A stretch of DNA of 64,000 nucleotides from NCBI GenBank assembly GCA_041391965.1, contig JAWKMZ010000003.1, positions 186,001-250,000 on the forward strand. The letters run 5' to 3'. Origin of the DNA: JAWKMZ01 sp041391965. Lineage in GTDB: Bacteria; Bacteroidota; Bacteroidia; Flavobacteriales; Flavobacteriaceae. Positions 45,885-56,000 of this stretch are shown here, piece by piece; within the stretch, counting starts at the first letter, position 1, and the number at the start of each line of letters is the position of its first letter. Under the pieces are notes generated by a model. The model did not search any database. It saw only the letters and a program-made list of their open reading frames with translations, and had not been told where the DNA came from. Both the position numbers and the translations under genes were made by a program.

Positions 45885-46252
45885 TGATAAACAGTGATGA
45901 TTTTTCAAAACGACTACAAAAAGTCATCGATTTTTACGGAGAAACAGCCTCTTCCTTCTCTGAAAAAATTGGTGTACAACGCTCAAGTATTTCGCATATT
46001 TTATCTGGACGCAATAAGCCAAGTTTGGATTTTGTTTTAAAAATCTTATCCTTCTATCCTGAAGTTGAACTGTATTGGCTACTAAATGGAAAAGGTCATT
46101 TTCCATCTCAAAATAAAGAAACAGAAACAAAACCTTCTTTACCTCCTACAATTACTCATATTACAGACAAAGAAAAATCAACTTCAAACCAAGATATTGA
46201 GCGCATTGTCATTTTTTATAAAGATGGTACCTTTAAAAATTTTGTGCCTTAA
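45884..46252 (+). CDS. XRE-family helix-turn-helix regulator
   Basis: 122 residues from ATG 45884. A HTH_3 domain occupies residues 5-60 (FSEKIGVQRSSISHILSGRNKPSLDFVLKI), typical for Cro/CI-like DNA binding, followed by the short WLLNGKGHFP motif common in flavobacterial XRE proteins and a hydrophilic tail. The ATG overlaps the last copy of the upstream repeat (TTGTTTACAA at 45875-45884), which suggests autoregulation. Targets unknown. Confidence 0.88.
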   Translation: MINSDDFSKRLQKVIDFYGETASSFSEKIGVQRSSISHILSGRNKPSLDFVLKILSFYPEVELYWLLNGKGHFPSQNKETETKPSLPPTITHITDKEKSTSNQDIERIVIFYKDGTFKNFVP

Positions 46253-46290
46253 GCTTTTTTAATTTTAGCCTTAAATCACTTTCTTTTCTT

Positions 46291-46298
46291 TAATTTTG
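46291..46298 (+). promoter_or_regulatory. Predicted -7 element before the lipoprotein gene
   Basis: TAATTTTG matches TANNTTTG and ends 17 bases before the ATG at 46316. No good -33 box is seen. Confidence 0.4.
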
Positions 46299-46315
46299 TA
46301 TTACAATACTTAATT

Positions 46316-46702
46316 ATGAAATTTCTTGCCTTACTTTTAATACTTACCTTATTTACAGGATGTTACAATCAAGAACGCAATTGTACCGATTTTAAAACTG
46401 GTACTTTTGAGTTTAAATACACTACAGATGGTGTCGAAAAAACAGGCCGTTTTGTTAGAACAGATACTTTAAACATTGATTATTACGAAAACAAAATAGA
46501 TTCTGCTTCTATACGCTGGATAAATGATTGTGAGTTTGTCCAAAAAACATTGCATCCAAAAAATATGCAGGAGGAAAAACCTATCCATATGAAAATTTTG
46601 AGTACTACTCCAAATTCTTATACTTTTGAGTACAGTTTGGTCATTAATGGCTCTAATCAAAAAAGACGGGTTGTAAAAGGTGTTGCAAAAAAAATAGATT
46701 AG
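46316..46702 (+). CDS. Small lipoprotein of unknown function
   Basis: 128 residues. A lipoprotein signal peptide with lipobox LFTGC (Cys16), then a beta-rich domain with strands such as GTFEFKYTTDGVEKTGRF and SYTFEYSLVINGSNQKRRV. Flavobacterial homologues are sometimes labelled DNA topoisomerase IV in databases, which I take to be a name passed on from the neighbouring parC/parE genes; nothing in the sequence supports it. terC follows two bases after the stop, so the two are cotranscribed. Confidence 0.8.
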   Translation: MKFLALLLILTLFTGCYNQERNCTDFKTGTFEFKYTTDGVEKTGRFVRTDTLNIDYYENKIDSASIRWINDCEFVQKTLHPKNMQEEKPIHMKILSTTPNSYTFEYSLVINGSNQKRRVVKGVAKKID

Positions 46703-46704
46703 TT

Positions 46705-47505
46705 ATGCTCGACTTTTTGTTTACAAGTGATGCCATTATGGCATTGTTAACCTTGACCTTCTTAGAAATCATTTTAGGTATAGATAATATTGTTTTTATA
46801 TCGATTGCAGCCAATAAACTTCCTGAAGACAAACGCAGTAAAGCTACCAATATTGGTTTGTTGTTAGCTATGGTACAACGTATTATTTTGCTGTTTTTTG
46901 TATCTTTTTTAATTGGCTTAAAAGAGCCCTTTTATACGATTGATTGGGTTTGGTTGCATACATCGATTAGCTGGCAAGCCCTTATTTTACTTGGTGGAGG
47001 CGTTTTTTTAATTTACAAAAGCACTTCAGAAATTCACGAAAAGGTAGAGTTGCCAAAGCATGATGAAAAAGAATTAAAAAGCAAAAAAATAAAATCACTA
47101 TCGCAGGCTATTACTCAAATTTTACTTATTGATTTTATTTTCTCTATCGATTCAATTCTAACAGCAGTTGGTATGACTAATGGATTGCATGAAAACCATA
47201 ACTATAATCTAATGTTGATGATTATTGCTGTAATTATTTCTATAGGAATTATGATACGTTTTGCTAACCCAATCCGGAAATTTATTGACACACATCCAAG
47301 CATGCAATTGTTAGGTTTGGCTTTTTTAATTTTAATAGGTTTTATGCTAATTACGGAAGCCGCTCATCTATCTCACACAAAATTACTTGGTAACGAGGTT
47401 GGTGCTATACCAAAAGGTTACTTGTATTTTGCGATTGCGTTTTCGCTATTTGTAGAGTTTTTGAATGTGAGAATCAATAAGAAAACAAAAAAGGACTCTA
47501 ATTAG
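46705..47505 (+). CDS. TerC family integral membrane protein
   Basis: 266 residues with seven or eight membrane segments and the TerC signatures FLEIILGIDNIVFISIAANKL and LLIDFIFSIDSILTAVGM, each placing acidic residues within the membrane. TerC proteins are linked to tellurite resistance and to metal (manganese) export for secreted enzymes. No other ter genes are near, so a housekeeping metal-export role is likelier than tellurite resistance. The stop codon lies inside the terminator palindrome. Confidence 0.92.
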   Translation: MLDFLFTSDAIMALLTLTFLEIILGIDNIVFISIAANKLPEDKRSKATNIGLLLAMVQRIILLFFVSFLIGLKEPFYTIDWVWLHTSISWQALILLGGGVFLIYKSTSEIHEKVELPKHDEKELKSKKIKSLSQAITQILLIDFIFSIDSILTAVGMTNGLHENHNYNLMLMIIAVIISIGIMIRFANPIRKFIDTHPSMQLLGLAFLILIGFMLITEAAHLSHTKLLGNEVGAIPKGYLYFAIAFSLFVEFLNVRINKKTKKDSN

Positions 47506-47514
47506 AGTCCTTTT
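47489..47514. terminator. Bidirectional terminator between terC and parC
   Basis: A 26-base perfect palindrome (13-bp arms meeting at 47501/47502) with A-rich and T-rich ends. The terC stop codon (47503-47505) is part of it; parC ends 21 bases further on from the other side. Confidence 0.88.
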
Positions 47515-47534
47515 GTTTCTCTATTTTAATTGAA

Positions 47535-50228
47535 TTAGAAGAGTTTAATCTGTCCTTTTTCGTCTAAAAAATCGTTATCATCGCTATCAGAATCTTTTGT
47601 TGTTGATGCTGTTGTGTTATTGTTTTCTTTTTTTGAAGTTTCGTTGTTTTCTACATCTAATTCTTCTTCATCAATTACTTCTATGTCGTCAGCAGGCATA
47701 TCTTGAGGTGCTTCATATGGCAAAGAATCTAAAAGATTGATTTGTTTTACTTTTTCTGTAGTTAATTGATTGCCAAGTGCTTTTATGCCTTTAATAGCAA
47801 TAAATTCTTCCAAATTTACTTCTAAGTTTTCTTTTGGATCTTTACCTCTTTCTTTGCCAAAAACAACTTCAGCCATTGGCTTCCAATCTGTTGAAACTAT
47901 TTCTAATTGCGATTTTTCGTGTTCTGAAATAAAAATTTCTTCTTTATTTTCATTTTCAATCAAAAAGCGTTTCACAAAATAGCGGTCTTTTTCGCCATCA
48001 TAATAAATAGCAGAAATTGGTTTTTTAGGAATCCATTTTTCAAGCACAATCATATCGTCTTCAAAATGTGTCGTCAGTTCTGGCAAAATTGTTTTAATAA
48101 TACCAGATTGTGTAATGATGAGCAAACGGTCTTCACCTCTAAATTCGCCAATCAACTCGCCTCTTCCATCTACATTTAAACGCTGAACGGCATCATCAAA
48201 CCATATTTTACGCGGTTTTAAGGTGGATAAGCCTTTTTCTTTTAGCTCTACTTTTTTAATAGCATGCTTGGTCACTAAGTTCCCTTTTGAGTTTCGGCCT
48301 TTAATAAGAATATCTGCAAAATCTAAATCCCATTTTAGTTTTTTAATACTTCCAACTTGTCTTAAAAGAATGGTAACCACTTCCGCTTCACCATTTGGAT
48401 TGGATGAAAAATACCAAACTGAAGAATTTTTGCTTCCATTGGTTAAATCGTATTCTTTATCACGCGTTACTCCTGTTACCGAAAAACGTTTAACATAAGA
48501 GGCTCCTTTGGCTCCATCACGATAAATCATATTGTAAATAGTGCGTTTGTCTTTTTTATTGAAAACTTCAACATTGATAATGTCTTTGCCTACAAAGGTT
48601 TTAGCGTCTACTTTGGTAACCATCATTTTGCCATCTTTGGTAAACACAATAATGTCGTCAATATCACTACAATCGCAGACGTATTCGTCTTTTTTGAGTG
48701 AGGTTCCTACAAAACCTTCTTCTCTATTGACATAGAGTTTTGTGTTTCTAATAGCCACTTTGGTAGCATCTACATCATCAAAAATTCGGATTTCGGTTTG
48801 ACGCTCTCTGCCTTTGCCATACTCTGTTTTTAAGCGATTGAAGTAGGCAATTGCATAATCAATTAAGTGTGCTAAATCATATTTTACCTGAGCAATTTGA
48901 TCTTCTAAAGCATCAATTTTTTGCTGTGCTTTATCAATATCAAATTTTGAAATGCGTTTGATACGTATTTCTGTTAAACGCACAATATCTTCTTCTGTAA
49001 TGGCACGTTTGAGATGTTTGATATGTGGTTGTAATCCTTTATCAATAGCTGCAATAACACCTTCCCAAGTGGCTTCTTCTTCAATATCACGATAGATACG
49101 TTTTTCAATAAAAATACGTTCTAAAGATGCAAAATGCCATTGCTCCTCAAGTTCGTCGAGTTTGATTTCGAGATTACTTTTTAAGAGCTGAACAGTATTA
49201 TCGGTTGAACGACGCAACATTTCAGAAACACCAATAAACAGTGGTTTGTTATCTTCAATGACGCAACCTAATGGTGAAATAGAATTTTCGCAATTGGTAA
49301 AAGCATATAAGGCGTCAATGGTTTTATCTGGTGAAATACCTGAAGGTAAATGAATTAGGATTTCAACTTCAGCAGCTGTGTTGTCTTCTATTTTTTTGAT
49401 TTTGATTTTGCCTTTATCATTGGCTTTTAAAATAGAATCAATTAATGACGAGGTATTGGCTCCATAAGGTATTTCATTAATAATTAAGGTGCTTTTATCG
49501 AGTTGCGATATTTTGGCACGTACTCTAATTTTTCCACCGCGTAAACCATCTTTATAATCGGTAACATCAATAATACCACCTGTGGGAAAATCGGGAAAGA
49601 GTGTAAATTTCTTTCCTTTTAAGTGTTTGATAGAGGCTTCAATAAGTTCTATAAAGTTATGAGGCAAAATTTTAGTTGATAAACCAACAGCTATACCTTC
49701 TGCTCCTTGTGCCAACAGCAACGGAAACATGACAGGAAGATTGACTGGTTCTTTACGACGACCATCATAAGAGGCTTGCCACTCTGTAATTTTTGGATTA
49801 TAGACAACATCTAAAGCAAATTTAGACAAACGCGCTTCAATGTAACGTGGTGCAGCTGCACTATCGCCTGTTAGGATGTTTCCCCAGTTTCCTTGGGTAT
49901 CAATTAATAAATCTTTTTGACCAATTTGTACCATGGCATCACCAATGCTGGCATCACCATGTGGATGGTATTGCATGGTATGACCTACAATATTTGCCAC
50001 TTTGTTGTAACGACCATCATCTAAATCTTTCATAGATTGCATAATGCGTCGTTGCACAGGTTTAAAACCATCTTCAATAGCAGGTACTGCACGTTCTAAA
50101 ATAACATACGAGGCATAATCCAAAAACCAGTCTTTAAACATACCACTAACTCTGGTAATGGTTTCATTACTGGATATTTCGTGCTTGTTTTCGTCTTCGT
50201 TATGTAAATTTTCTGTATCCAAACTCAT
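47535..50228 (-). CDS. parC: DNA topoisomerase IV subunit A
   Basis: 897 residues. The breakage-reunion domain (about 25-480) has the active-site Tyr129 in AAPRYIEARLS and the quinolone-region segment HPHGDASIGDAMV. Aligned with E. coli GyrA, the Ser83 position is Ala93 here. A C-terminal beta-pinwheel follows, ending in an acidic Asn/Asp-rich tail. With ParE it decatenates daughter chromosomes. ParC rather than GyrA is assigned from the pairing with a ParE-type gene and the divergent C-terminal domain without a GyrA box that I can see. Confidence 0.93.
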   Translation of the reverse strand: MSLDTENLHNEDENKHEISSNETITRVSGMFKDWFLDYASYVILERAVPAIEDGFKPVQRRIMQSMKDLDDGRYNKVANIVGHTMQYHPHGDASIGDAMVQIGQKDLLIDTQGNWGNILTGDSAAAPRYIEARLSKFALDVVYNPKITEWQASYDGRRKEPVNLPVMFPLLLAQGAEGIAVGLSTKILPHNFIELIEASIKHLKGKKFTLFPDFPTGGIIDVTDYKDGLRGGKIRVRAKISQLDKSTLIINEIPYGANTSSLIDSILKANDKGKIKIKKIEDNTAAEVEILIHLPSGISPDKTIDALYAFTNCENSISPLGCVIEDNKPLFIGVSEMLRRSTDNTVQLLKSNLEIKLDELEEQWHFASLERIFIEKRIYRDIEEEATWEGVIAAIDKGLQPHIKHLKRAITEEDIVRLTEIRIKRISKFDIDKAQQKIDALEDQIAQVKYDLAHLIDYAIAYFNRLKTEYGKGRERQTEIRIFDDVDATKVAIRNTKLYVNREEGFVGTSLKKDEYVCDCSDIDDIIVFTKDGKMMVTKVDAKTFVGKDIINVEVFNKKDKRTIYNMIYRDGAKGASYVKRFSVTGVTRDKEYDLTNGSKNSSVWYFSSNPNGEAEVVTILLRQVGSIKKLKWDLDFADILIKGRNSKGNLVTKHAIKKVELKEKGLSTLKPRKIWFDDAVQRLNVDGRGELIGEFRGEDRLLIITQSGIIKTILPELTTHFEDDMIVLEKWIPKKPISAIYYDGEKDRYFVKRFLIENENKEEIFISEHEKSQLEIVSTDWKPMAEVVFGKERGKDPKENLEVNLEEFIAIKGIKALGNQLTTEKVKQINLLDSLPYEAPQDMPADDIEVIDEEELDVENNETSKKENNNTTASTTKDSDSDDNDFLDEKGQIKLF

Positions 50229-50233
50229 TAAAA

Positions 50234-50716
50234 CTATTGATTTATTTTGATGTTACTTTTTACCATTTTACTTAAGGACTGGCGAATGTATCTTCTTTTT
50301 TTGTGTGTCACTAAGGTAATATTAAAGGTTTCTTTCTTTTTATTTCCTTTTGAGCTTTTAAGATAGAGTGTCAAGCTTTTATAAATGATGTAATTTTTAA
50401 ATTTAAAAGCGATAAGTTGTTCTTTTTCAAATTCGAGTTTATGCTCTCTGTAATTAAAATGATCGGCTAACATCAATCCACTATTAAGGATGACCACTTT
50501 AACACCATCACTGTCATATTCAAAATATTTTGAAATGCGGTGTACAATGAGAAATAAGGTGATAAAACCAAACACGATGATAAAAAACGTTAATGTTGGG
50601 TTTGGTGTTAAATGTTTAAAAGCACTAAAAACGGTTGCTAAGAGGATAGCAAGCACTATCAGAATAAAATAGACTGATACAATTAAGCTTTTTACTTTTG
50701 CATTATTAGTTCTCAT
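50234..50716 (-). CDS. Small membrane protein with PH-like domain
   Basis: 160 residues. Two membrane helices (about 10-30 and 38-58), then a basic, beta-rich domain (HKLEFEKEQLIAFKFKNYIIY and so on) like bacterial PH domains. Function unknown. It sits between parE, which it overlaps by 11 bases, and parC, 6 bases on. The overlap means it is translated with topoisomerase IV; whether it has a link to it is open. Confidence 0.8.
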   Translation of the reverse strand: MRTNNAKVKSLIVSVYFILIVLAILLATVFSAFKHLTPNPTLTFFIIVFGFITLFLIVHRISKYFEYDSDGVKVVILNSGLMLADHFNYREHKLEFEKEQLIAFKFKNYIIYKSLTLYLKSSKGNKKKETFNITLVTHKKRRYIRQSLSKMVKSNIKINQ

Positions 50717-52571
50717 TGATTTCTTCTACAATATCTAATTCAACTTTAAGGTTGTCAATGATAAACTCTTGTCTGTCTGGTGTGTTTTTGCCCATGTAAA
50801 ATTCTAAAAGCGATTCAATAGTGGTTTCTTTATCGAGCATGACAGGGTCTAAACGGATATCGTCGCCAATAAAATGTACAAATTCGTCAGGTGAGATTTC
50901 TCCAAGTCCTTTAAATCGGGTAATTTCTGGCTTTGGTTTGAGTTTTTCAATGGCATCACGACGTTCTTGTTCGGAATAGCAATAGATGGTTTCTTTTTTG
51001 TTTCTTACTCTAAATAAAGGTGTTTGCAAGATATATAAGTGGCCTTCTTTAATGAGTTCTGGAAAGAATTGAAGGAAAAAAGTAATTAATAACAGACGAA
51101 TGTGCATTCCATCTACATCAGCATCTGTTGCAATAACAATGTTGTTGTAACGCAAATCTTCAATAGATTCTTCAATGTTTAATGCGGCTTGTAATAGGTT
51201 GAATTCTTCGTTTTCGTACACAATCTTTTTACTCATTCCGTAGGAATTTAAAGGCTTGCCACGTAAACTAAAGACTGCTTGTGTGTTGACATCTCTTGAT
51301 TTTGTGATACTTCCAGAGGCAGAATCACCTTCGGTGATGAACAAGGTGGTTTCTAAGCGTCTGTCGTGTTTTAAATCGCCAAGATGTGCACGACAATCTC
51401 TTAGTTTTTTATTGTGAAGATTGGCTTTTTTGGCTCTGTCTTTAGCAAGTTTTCGAATGCCTGACAATTCTTTACGTTCTCTTTCAGCCTGAAGGATTTT
51501 GCGTTGAATTTTATCGGCAGTTTCTGGGTTTTTGTGTAGATAGTTATCTAGATGTGTTTTAAGAAAGTCATTAACATAGGTTCTAACGGTTGGCAAATCG
51601 CCTCCCATATCGGTAGAACCGAGTTTTGTTTTGGTTTGACTTTCAAAAACAGGTTCCATCACTTTTAAGGCTACAGCAGATACTATGGATTTTCGGACAT
51701 CAGAGGCTTCATAATTTTTACCATAAAACTCTCTGATGGTTTTAACTAAGGCTTCTCTAAAAGCTGCTAAGTGTGTTCCGCCTTGTGTAGTGTTTTGTCC
51801 ATTGACAAAGGAATGGTACTCTTCACTGTATTGTGTTTTGCTGTGTGTAATGGCTACTTCTATATCTTCGCCTTTAAGGTGAATGATTGGATATGCTAAA
51901 TCTGACTCGTTGCTGTTTTCTTGCAGTAAATCTTTTAAACCGTTTTCACTGTAATATTTTTCGCCATTAAAAACAATGGTTAGTCCTGTGTTGAGATACA
52001 CATAGTTTTTGAGCATTTTTTGAACATACTCATTACGGTATTTATAGTTTTTAAAGATGGCTTCATCAGGAATGAAAGATACTTTTGTGCCTTTACGCCG
52101 TGAGGTATCATCTAATAATTCTTGATTGATAAGATTGCCTTTTTCAAATTCTGCAGAAGCAGATTTATTATCGCGTGTGGACTCTACTCTAAAGAATGAT
52201 GATAAGGCGTTGACGGCTTTGGTACCAACACCATTTAACCCTACCGATTTTTTAAAGGCTTTGGAATCATACTTTCCGCCTGTGTTCATTTTAGAAACGA
52301 CGTCCACCACTTTGCCAAGTGGAATGCCACGACCAAAGTCTCGGACGATGACTTTACTACCTTGGATAGAAATTTCGATGGTTTTTCCGGCTCCCATGAC
52401 ATACTCGTCAATGGAGTTATCTAAAACTTCTTTTAAAAGAATGTAAATTCCATCATCTGGCGATGAACCATCACCAAGTTTACCAATATACATTCCGGGA
52501 CGCATACGAATATGTTCTTTCCAATCGAGGGAACGTATATTATCTTCGGTATAGTTGGTTTCTTGAGACAT
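50706..52571 (-). CDS. parE: DNA topoisomerase IV subunit B
   Basis: 621 residues. GHKL ATPase domain with the Asn of LLKEVLDNSIDEYVMGAG and the glycine-rich VRDFGRGIPLG and GGKYDSKAFKKSVGLNGVG (split here); transducer domain; TOPRIM motif ITEGDSASGSI; DADVDGMHIRLLLI. The length and the single continuous TOPRIM domain fit ParE. First gene of the parE-small membrane gene-parC operon. I see no clean TANNTTTG element before its start. Confidence 0.94.
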   Translation of the reverse strand: MSQETNYTEDNIRSLDWKEHIRMRPGMYIGKLGDGSSPDDGIYILLKEVLDNSIDEYVMGAGKTIEISIQGSKVIVRDFGRGIPLGKVVDVVSKMNTGGKYDSKAFKKSVGLNGVGTKAVNALSSFFRVESTRDNKSASAEFEKGNLINQELLDDTSRRKGTKVSFIPDEAIFKNYKYRNEYVQKMLKNYVYLNTGLTIVFNGEKYYSENGLKDLLQENSNESDLAYPIIHLKGEDIEVAITHSKTQYSEEYHSFVNGQNTTQGGTHLAAFREALVKTIREFYGKNYEASDVRKSIVSAVALKVMEPVFESQTKTKLGSTDMGGDLPTVRTYVNDFLKTHLDNYLHKNPETADKIQRKILQAERERKELSGIRKLAKDRAKKANLHNKKLRDCRAHLGDLKHDRRLETTLFITEGDSASGSITKSRDVNTQAVFSLRGKPLNSYGMSKKIVYENEEFNLLQAALNIEESIEDLRYNNIVIATDADVDGMHIRLLLITFFLQFFPELIKEGHLYILQTPLFRVRNKKETIYCYSEQERRDAIEKLKPKPEITRFKGLGEISPDEFVHFIGDDIRLDPVMLDKETTIESLLEFYMGKNTPDRQEFIIDNLKVELDIVEEINEN

Positions 52572-52795
52572 AAAAGCAAAAAAATTAGATAGGACGCTAA
52601 TATAACATTTCGGTGTAAAACATAAAACCCTTGTGTGGTAAAGTAATTAACAATTGGTTGTTGGTAGGTGATATGTTTTAGGCGTATGCTGTAGATAGTG
52701 GTTGGTGATTGAATTTGTGGGGTTTTTGGTGTGTATTTGGTCGATGTTTTTAGGTTTTATAGGGGGTTCAAGGATTTTTTGGAGGTGCATTTTCC
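52572..52795. other. Gene-free G/T-rich stretch behind the minisatellite
   Basis: No gene is seen. From about 52630 to 52790 the plus strand is strikingly rich in G and T and poor in C, unlike the flanking parE and restriction genes. The first part must hold the parE promoter (leftward). The last bases, 52775-52795, are a decayed copy of the 21-bp unit. Confidence 0.5.
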
Positions 52796-53026
52796 AACTC
52801 CTTAGGTGTATTTTCTAACTCCTTAGGTGTATTTTCTAACTCCTTAGGTGTATTTTCTAACTCTTTAGGTGTATTTTCTAACTCCTTAGGTGTATTTTCT
52901 AACTCTTTAGGTGTATTTTCTAACTCTTTAGGTGTATTTTCTAACTCTTTAGGTGTATTTTCTAACTCCTTAGGTGTATTTTCTAACTCTTTAGGTGTGT
53001 TTTCTAACTCCTTAGGTGTGTTATCT
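52796..53026. repeat. Minisatellite: eleven 21-bp tandem units
   Basis: Eleven complete units of 21 bp, plus-strand consensus AACTCYTTAGGTGTRTTTTC with a final T, with decayed half-copies on both sides. Units differ at only two positions, C/T at base 6 and A/G at base 15; the eleventh has one further change. On the minus strand the units read ENTPKEL in an open frame (52768-53070 with a TTG start), and both variable bases are silent there (AAG/AAA Lys, AAT/AAC Asn). They are also silent in the plus-strand NSLGVFS frame. The minus frame is the same one as the restriction gene, separated from it by one TAA (53083-53085) with no other stop before 52770. I do not claim a separate gene. Confidence 0.92.
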
Positions 53027-53082
53027 GACTTTGGGGATGGGGTTGTGTGGCTTTTAAATGTGCTTACCAATAGTATTGGCGA

Positions 53083-56000
53083 TTACTCCAAATACTTTTT
53101 CAAAATTTTTTCCTTCTGCTTTGGAATGTCTGCAATTTGCTTTTCCAACTCAGCTATTTTGGTTTCAATTTTTTCTATTGCGACAACCATCTTTTTTTGT
53201 TCGGAGATTGGAGGTAAAGGTATTTTAATTGAAGATAACAGTGATTGATTCAAACTTTTAATATTTGAACCCTTACTATCTTTCATTAAGCCATTTCGAA
53301 CTATGTCAGTTTTTAGATAGTGACAAAGGAATTTAGAATCAATATCCTTAGAATTTACTCTTAGCCTGATTGTAAATCCAGAAAATGAAGTTTTATCCTT
53401 TAATTCATTAATGAATAAAAATCTTCCGACTAATCTTGCTGAACCATTAGAACGAACAACTAAAATGTCTTTCGGTTTAAGCTCGTAATCTTGACTTAAA
53501 GCACCTTCGATTTGAATTTTTTCCAGTTTATCAGGATTTGGGGAAAAATCCTCTTTGAAATCTCCTACTCCCACAATTGTTATTACCTCGCCTAAACTTT
53601 GTCTGCTATAATTTAAACCATTTTTAAAACTTACAATATCACCAAGCAAGATAGATTCATATTTTAATGCAATAAAATTTGAAACAATTTCAATTTTGAG
53701 TTTCTCAACCTCTTCAACTGCTTTTTGCTCCTGTTTTTCCAATGCTTCAATTTCAGAAACTACTTTTTTCTGAATGTCGAGAGGAGGAAGAGGGATTTTA
53801 ATGTTTCTAAAATCAGTTTTTTGAAGGTGTTTTAACCCAACTCCTGCGAAATAATGATTATTAATTATATGAATAATACTCTCTAAAACATAAAATAAGT
53901 ATTTTGTTTTTAGGTTTGTATTGTCTTTGCTTCTAATAGCATAAGTATCAGTTGAGTATGATGCTTTTCCATTATAATATTTCACAACAGCATTTCCTCC
54001 CGTAGATAAATATATATTTTCATTTTCTACAAGAAACTCTGAATATGTCAGAACACTTTCGCCACTTGTGAAAAATAAATAATCTTCACTTTTAGAATCT
54101 TTTGCAGTACCTACTTTGATTTTGGATTTAGGTTGTTCAAAAATTAAATCACCTATATTTAGACTATCCCACTTACTCTCAATTTTTACTTTTTTTTTAG
54201 CTGATAGCGAAATGTTTTTTTCAAAGTCCACTCGGTCAAAAGTGAACATATCTACCAAGTTATGATAGCTTACATTTTGTTGTAAATTTTCAGGCAGTTC
54301 TATGTCATACTCACCCAAGAATGCTTTGTAAATATAAAAGCTTGCTTTTTTGGAGTTGGTAAAGCTGTCGGCATCATATAACTGAGTACACTCGTCTATG
54401 TTTTTACTTCGTTGTATAGCGTGTATGCCTTCACTACCTCTACGGTTACTAAATTCATAGCCTAAAAAACGCTTTTCTTCGTTCTTTTCGCCTGTTTTTA
54501 CTAACACCAACTTTTGAGGATAAGCCAAAATAAAATAAAGTATTTTATCTTGTTCAAGGGCTAAAATGTTAGTCCAAAGTTCTTGTTCGTTTTTGGCTTT
54601 AATTTTCTTGGTATATTCTTTATAAATTTCGTGTTGCTCTACGTTCTTGTTAGGTGATTTCTGCAAGAGTGTTTTATAATCTTCAAATGAAATGTTATCC
54701 CAAACGTAAGCAACGTATTTTGCAAATGGTTTTTCAATGCCGTTTATGGTTACATCTTGCATGGATGCAAAACATTTTTTGATAGCTTCTTCTACATTGT
54801 AAGCATCTGCATTATTTCTGCGTCTTAGGAACAAGGTAACGGTATTCGTTCCGGTTGCCATAAAGGTATTAGAGCCTAATTCGGCAATTCCGAGAATTTC
54901 AAAATGTTTTAAAAGTATTTCTCTTGTCTGTGTGTAAATGCCTGTATTACTCAAAATACTACTTGGCAGGATTACACCCGCCACTCCGCCATCTTTAAGT
55001 AGTTGTTTGGTGCGTTCAATAAATAAACATTCTATTTCGGAGCTTTGGTCGGTCAGTCGGTTGTAAAGGTCAAAACCTACTTTTGCTTTTTCTTCATCCA
55101 TCAACCCTTTAAAAGCGGAAACCGAATAAGGTGGATTTGAAATGATGACATCAAATTGCTTGTTGTCTTGCGGATAGGTTTTGTCGGTTTCTTTCAACAA
55201 ATCCTTAAATTCTTTAGAAGTGGCAAAATCTCCCAAACCGTCTCCATGAATTACTTTTGCCAAACCGTCTCCGTGTAGGTAGCAACTTACTTTGGCGGTT
55301 TTTACCAAGCGATAATCTTTTTCTACTCCGTAAACATATTTTTCCGCCCAGTCAAATTGAACCGTTTGAAAACCTTGGATTTGCTTTTTTGTTTCCGGCT
55401 TGTAGTCTGCCAATACCAAATTATCTAAATATTGTTGAACAACTTCCATTGATTCCGTTAAAAAATGACCACTTCCAGCGGCATAATCAATGATGGTTGG
55501 CAACAAGTCATTTTTATTTCCTTGCTCAATTTTTTGAGCGGTAATTTCTTGAAGTGGCAGACTCTTAATGATGAAACGAGCGATAGGAACAGGGGTAAAA
55601 AACTGTCCTGATTCTTGTTTTAAGCCTGTAGTTAAGAGTAGTTCAAAGAAATCACTTAGAAATTGCTGACGATAATTGTATCGCAATTGATATTCTTGTA
55701 GCAGTTGAACAACTTCTTTAACCACTTTAGCATTTTCTTCAAAAGAATCATCGTCAAATACTTCTTTAATGGCAAACTCGTTGTTCTTTTTTAGTCTAAT
55801 TTCAGTAAGAATTTGCTTGAATTCTTCTTGATATTTTGCATCAATAGAGGCAAATCGTTTATCCAGTTGTTCATCACTTACATCGGTTACGTTTTTTTCT
55901 AACAGCTCTCGCATTCCTTTCCCATAAAGGTCTGTCAGTCTTTTTTGAAAGGAAACATGGTTGTCTTTGCCTTCAAGCCATTGAAATTCTAATTCATCGT

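Noticed and set aside
46316..46702. Reading the small lipoprotein as a topoisomerase IV component
   Set aside because: It has a lipoprotein signal and no topoisomerase motif; true parC and parE are present nearby.
46705..47505. Tellurite-resistance locus
   Set aside because: Only a TerC-family gene is present, without terA, terB, terD or terZ; housekeeping metal export is likelier.
52796..53026. CRISPR array
   Set aside because: Units are 21 bp and directly adjacent with no spacers, and no cas genes are present.
52997..53248. Plus-strand frame through the minisatellite into the end of the restriction gene
   Set aside because: It only exists because the 21-bp unit lacks stops in this frame; the second half is antisense to a conserved recognition domain.
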